From Pontiella agarivorans (GTDB lineage Bacteria > Verrucomicrobiota > Kiritimatiellia > Kiritimatiellales > Pontiellaceae): a stretch of DNA of 64,000 bases. The translations under genes were made by a program, and so were the position numbers. Under the pieces are notes generated by a model that saw only the letters and a list, made by a program, of their open reading frames with translations, did not search any database and was not told the origin of the DNA. Below are positions 63,041 to 64,000 of this stretch, piece after piece. The stretch lies in NCBI RefSeq assembly GCF_034531395.1, contig NZ_JARVCO010000012.1:868001-932000 (forward strand), read 5' to 3'. Position 1 is the stretch's first letter. The number at the start of each line of letters is the position of its first letter.

Positions 63041-64000
63041 ATGGCGATTATACCCGATAGAGCAACATTTCTGGAAAAAGCAAAGCAGGGGAATCTGGTG
63101 CCGGTCTGGAAAGAAGTTCTGGCCGATCAGGAAACACCGGTTTCCGCCTATAAACGGGTGCGGAAATATTTGCGCGAAAAAGATAAGACGTCGCACACCT
63201 ATTTGCTGGAGTCGGTGGAGGGTGGAGAAAATATCGGCCGCTATTCGTTTATCGGCGGTAATCCGCGCACTATTCTGCGGGCTTATGGCCGTAAGGTGGA
63301 AATTCAGACCCGGGATAAAGCGTTGCAGGTGATCGAAGATATCGATCCGCTGGAAGCGCTGAAAAATCATATGGCGCAGTTTTCACCGGTGGTGGACGAT
63401 CCGACGCTTCCGCGTTTCATCGGCGGCGCGGTCGGATTTCTCGGTTACGATGTGGTATCGCAGTTTGAGCCGCGGGTTCCAATCATTGGAAATGATGAAA
63501 TCGGTAATCCGGATATGGTGTTCATGGTGACAGACGGGCTGATTATTTTTGACCGGGTGAATCATAACCTGCGGATTGTTGCGGATGCCCACATTGACGG
63601 TGATCCGAATGAAGCGTATGACAAGGCTCTGGCTCAGATTGATGAGCTGACTGATGCGCTGAAAACGGAGGTGACCCGGGTTCTGATTGATACACATACC
63701 GAAGTGGAACCGCTGGAACCGAAATCGAATACTTCAAAAGAAGAATTTGTGGGTATGGTTGAAAAGACCAAGGAATATATCCGAGCCGGCGATGTGATCC
63801 AGACGGTGATTTCCCAGCGATTTGAAGTGGAGAATGAGGCCGATTCGCTGGATGTCTACCGTGCGCTTCGGGCGGTGAATCCGTCGCCCTACATGTATTG
63901 CCTGGATATGGGAGAGAGTGCAATTGTCGGTACATCACCCGAAATTCTGGTGCGTTGCGAAGACAAAAAGGTGGAGGTTCGGCCTATTGCCGGAACGCGC
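63041..64000 (+). CDS. trpE: Anthranilate synthase component I, cut by the window end
   Basis: First 320 residues, running past the right edge. LLESVEGGENIGRYSFIG is the tryptophan-feedback site (LLES motif), and FIGGAVGFLGYDVV, EEFVGMVEKTKEYIRAGDVIQTVISQRF, NPSPYMYCLD, SAIVGTSPEILVR and RPIAGTR are chorismate-binding blocks. It forms anthranilate from chorismate with TrpG. The feedback element suggests inhibition by tryptophan. The start ATG is preceded by GAGAGATTTC. Confidence 0.95.
   Translation, partial: MAIIPDRATFLEKAKQGNLVPVWKEVLADQETPVSAYKRVRKYLREKDKTSHTYLLESVEGGENIGRYSFIGGNPRTILRAYGRKVEIQTRDKALQVIEDIDPLEALKNHMAQFSPVVDDPTLPRFIGGAVGFLGYDVVSQFEPRVPIIGNDEIGNPDMVFMVTDGLIIFDRVNHNLRIVADAHIDGDPNEAYDKALAQIDELTDALKTEVTRVLIDTHTEVEPLEPKSNTSKEEFVGMVEKTKEYIRAGDVIQTVISQRFEVENEADSLDVYRALRAVNPSPYMYCLDMGESAIVGTSPEILVRCEDKKVEVRPIAGTR
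63477..63491. repeat. TTCCANNNNNTGGAA palindrome (centre ATCAT)
   Basis: In trpE, coding for VPIIGN, a part not conserved in the catalytic core. Confidence 0.75.

Overview
The window reads as one bacterial chromosome segment of roughly 50-55% G+C. The gene content suggests the PVC superphylum, most likely a marine Kiritimatiellota (Pontiella-like) organism: many secreted formylglycine sulfatases, a GH86-type agarase/porphyranase, a bacterial mevalonate-pathway operon and a DUF368 protein. The taxonomy is an inference from family content; no rRNA gene is present to test it.

Layout. (1) 1-14.6 kb: a co-directional island of exported enzymes for a sulfated polysaccharide, with a PhoD-like phosphatase, four sulfatases, two paralogous propeller glycosidase-like proteins and a GH2 glycosidase. 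Two sulfatases and the two glycosidase-like genes form a mirrored S-G-G-S duplication. (2) 14.6-16.6 kb: a scrapyard with an inverted ArdC-like pseudogene carrying a nonsense codon, a 5'-truncated YgjP-type metallopeptidase joined to it, decayed frames and a strong hairpin. (3) 16.6-24.5 kb: membrane proteins, a DEAD-box helicase with cvfB, an accessory operon (HsdR_N-like nuclease with a HEPN-like motif, HipA-like kinase, DUF3037 protein), yciH and a purple-acid-phosphatase-like enzyme. (4) 24.6-29.6 kb: idi2-mvaS-mvaK-GHMP kinase-K+ channel, tightly overlapping. (5) 29.6-51 kb: housekeeping genes (M48 protease, cimA, valS, lipA, popT-like, nfu, acs, infA, purN, dut), a cytochrome P450, a hybrid histidine kinase, a PilT-like ATPase, an SNF-family transporter, and an ABC ATPase with a permease-CPBP fusion. 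(6) 51-53 kb: a DUF1016 remnant, radC, and a REP-associated transposase (RAYT) with its REP hairpins. (7) 53-64 kb: larC, an RNase II-family nuclease, hisF, a multi-haem-type exported protein, hisI, a phosphohexomutase, a GH86-like enzyme, and the first part of trpE, cut by the window end.

The most striking non-gene signal is a 15-bp spaced palindrome, TTCCANNNNNTGGAA. I found 17 exact copies by eye, against about 0.06 expected by chance. Copies lie in unrelated genes, in all three codon frames, on both strands and between genes, and are almost absent from the first 13 kb. The best candidate for an undescribed functional system is the nuclease/HipA-like/DUF3037 operon at 19.5-22.1 kb. Its first gene is now frameshifted near its 3' end, but the original stop still overlaps the next start codon.
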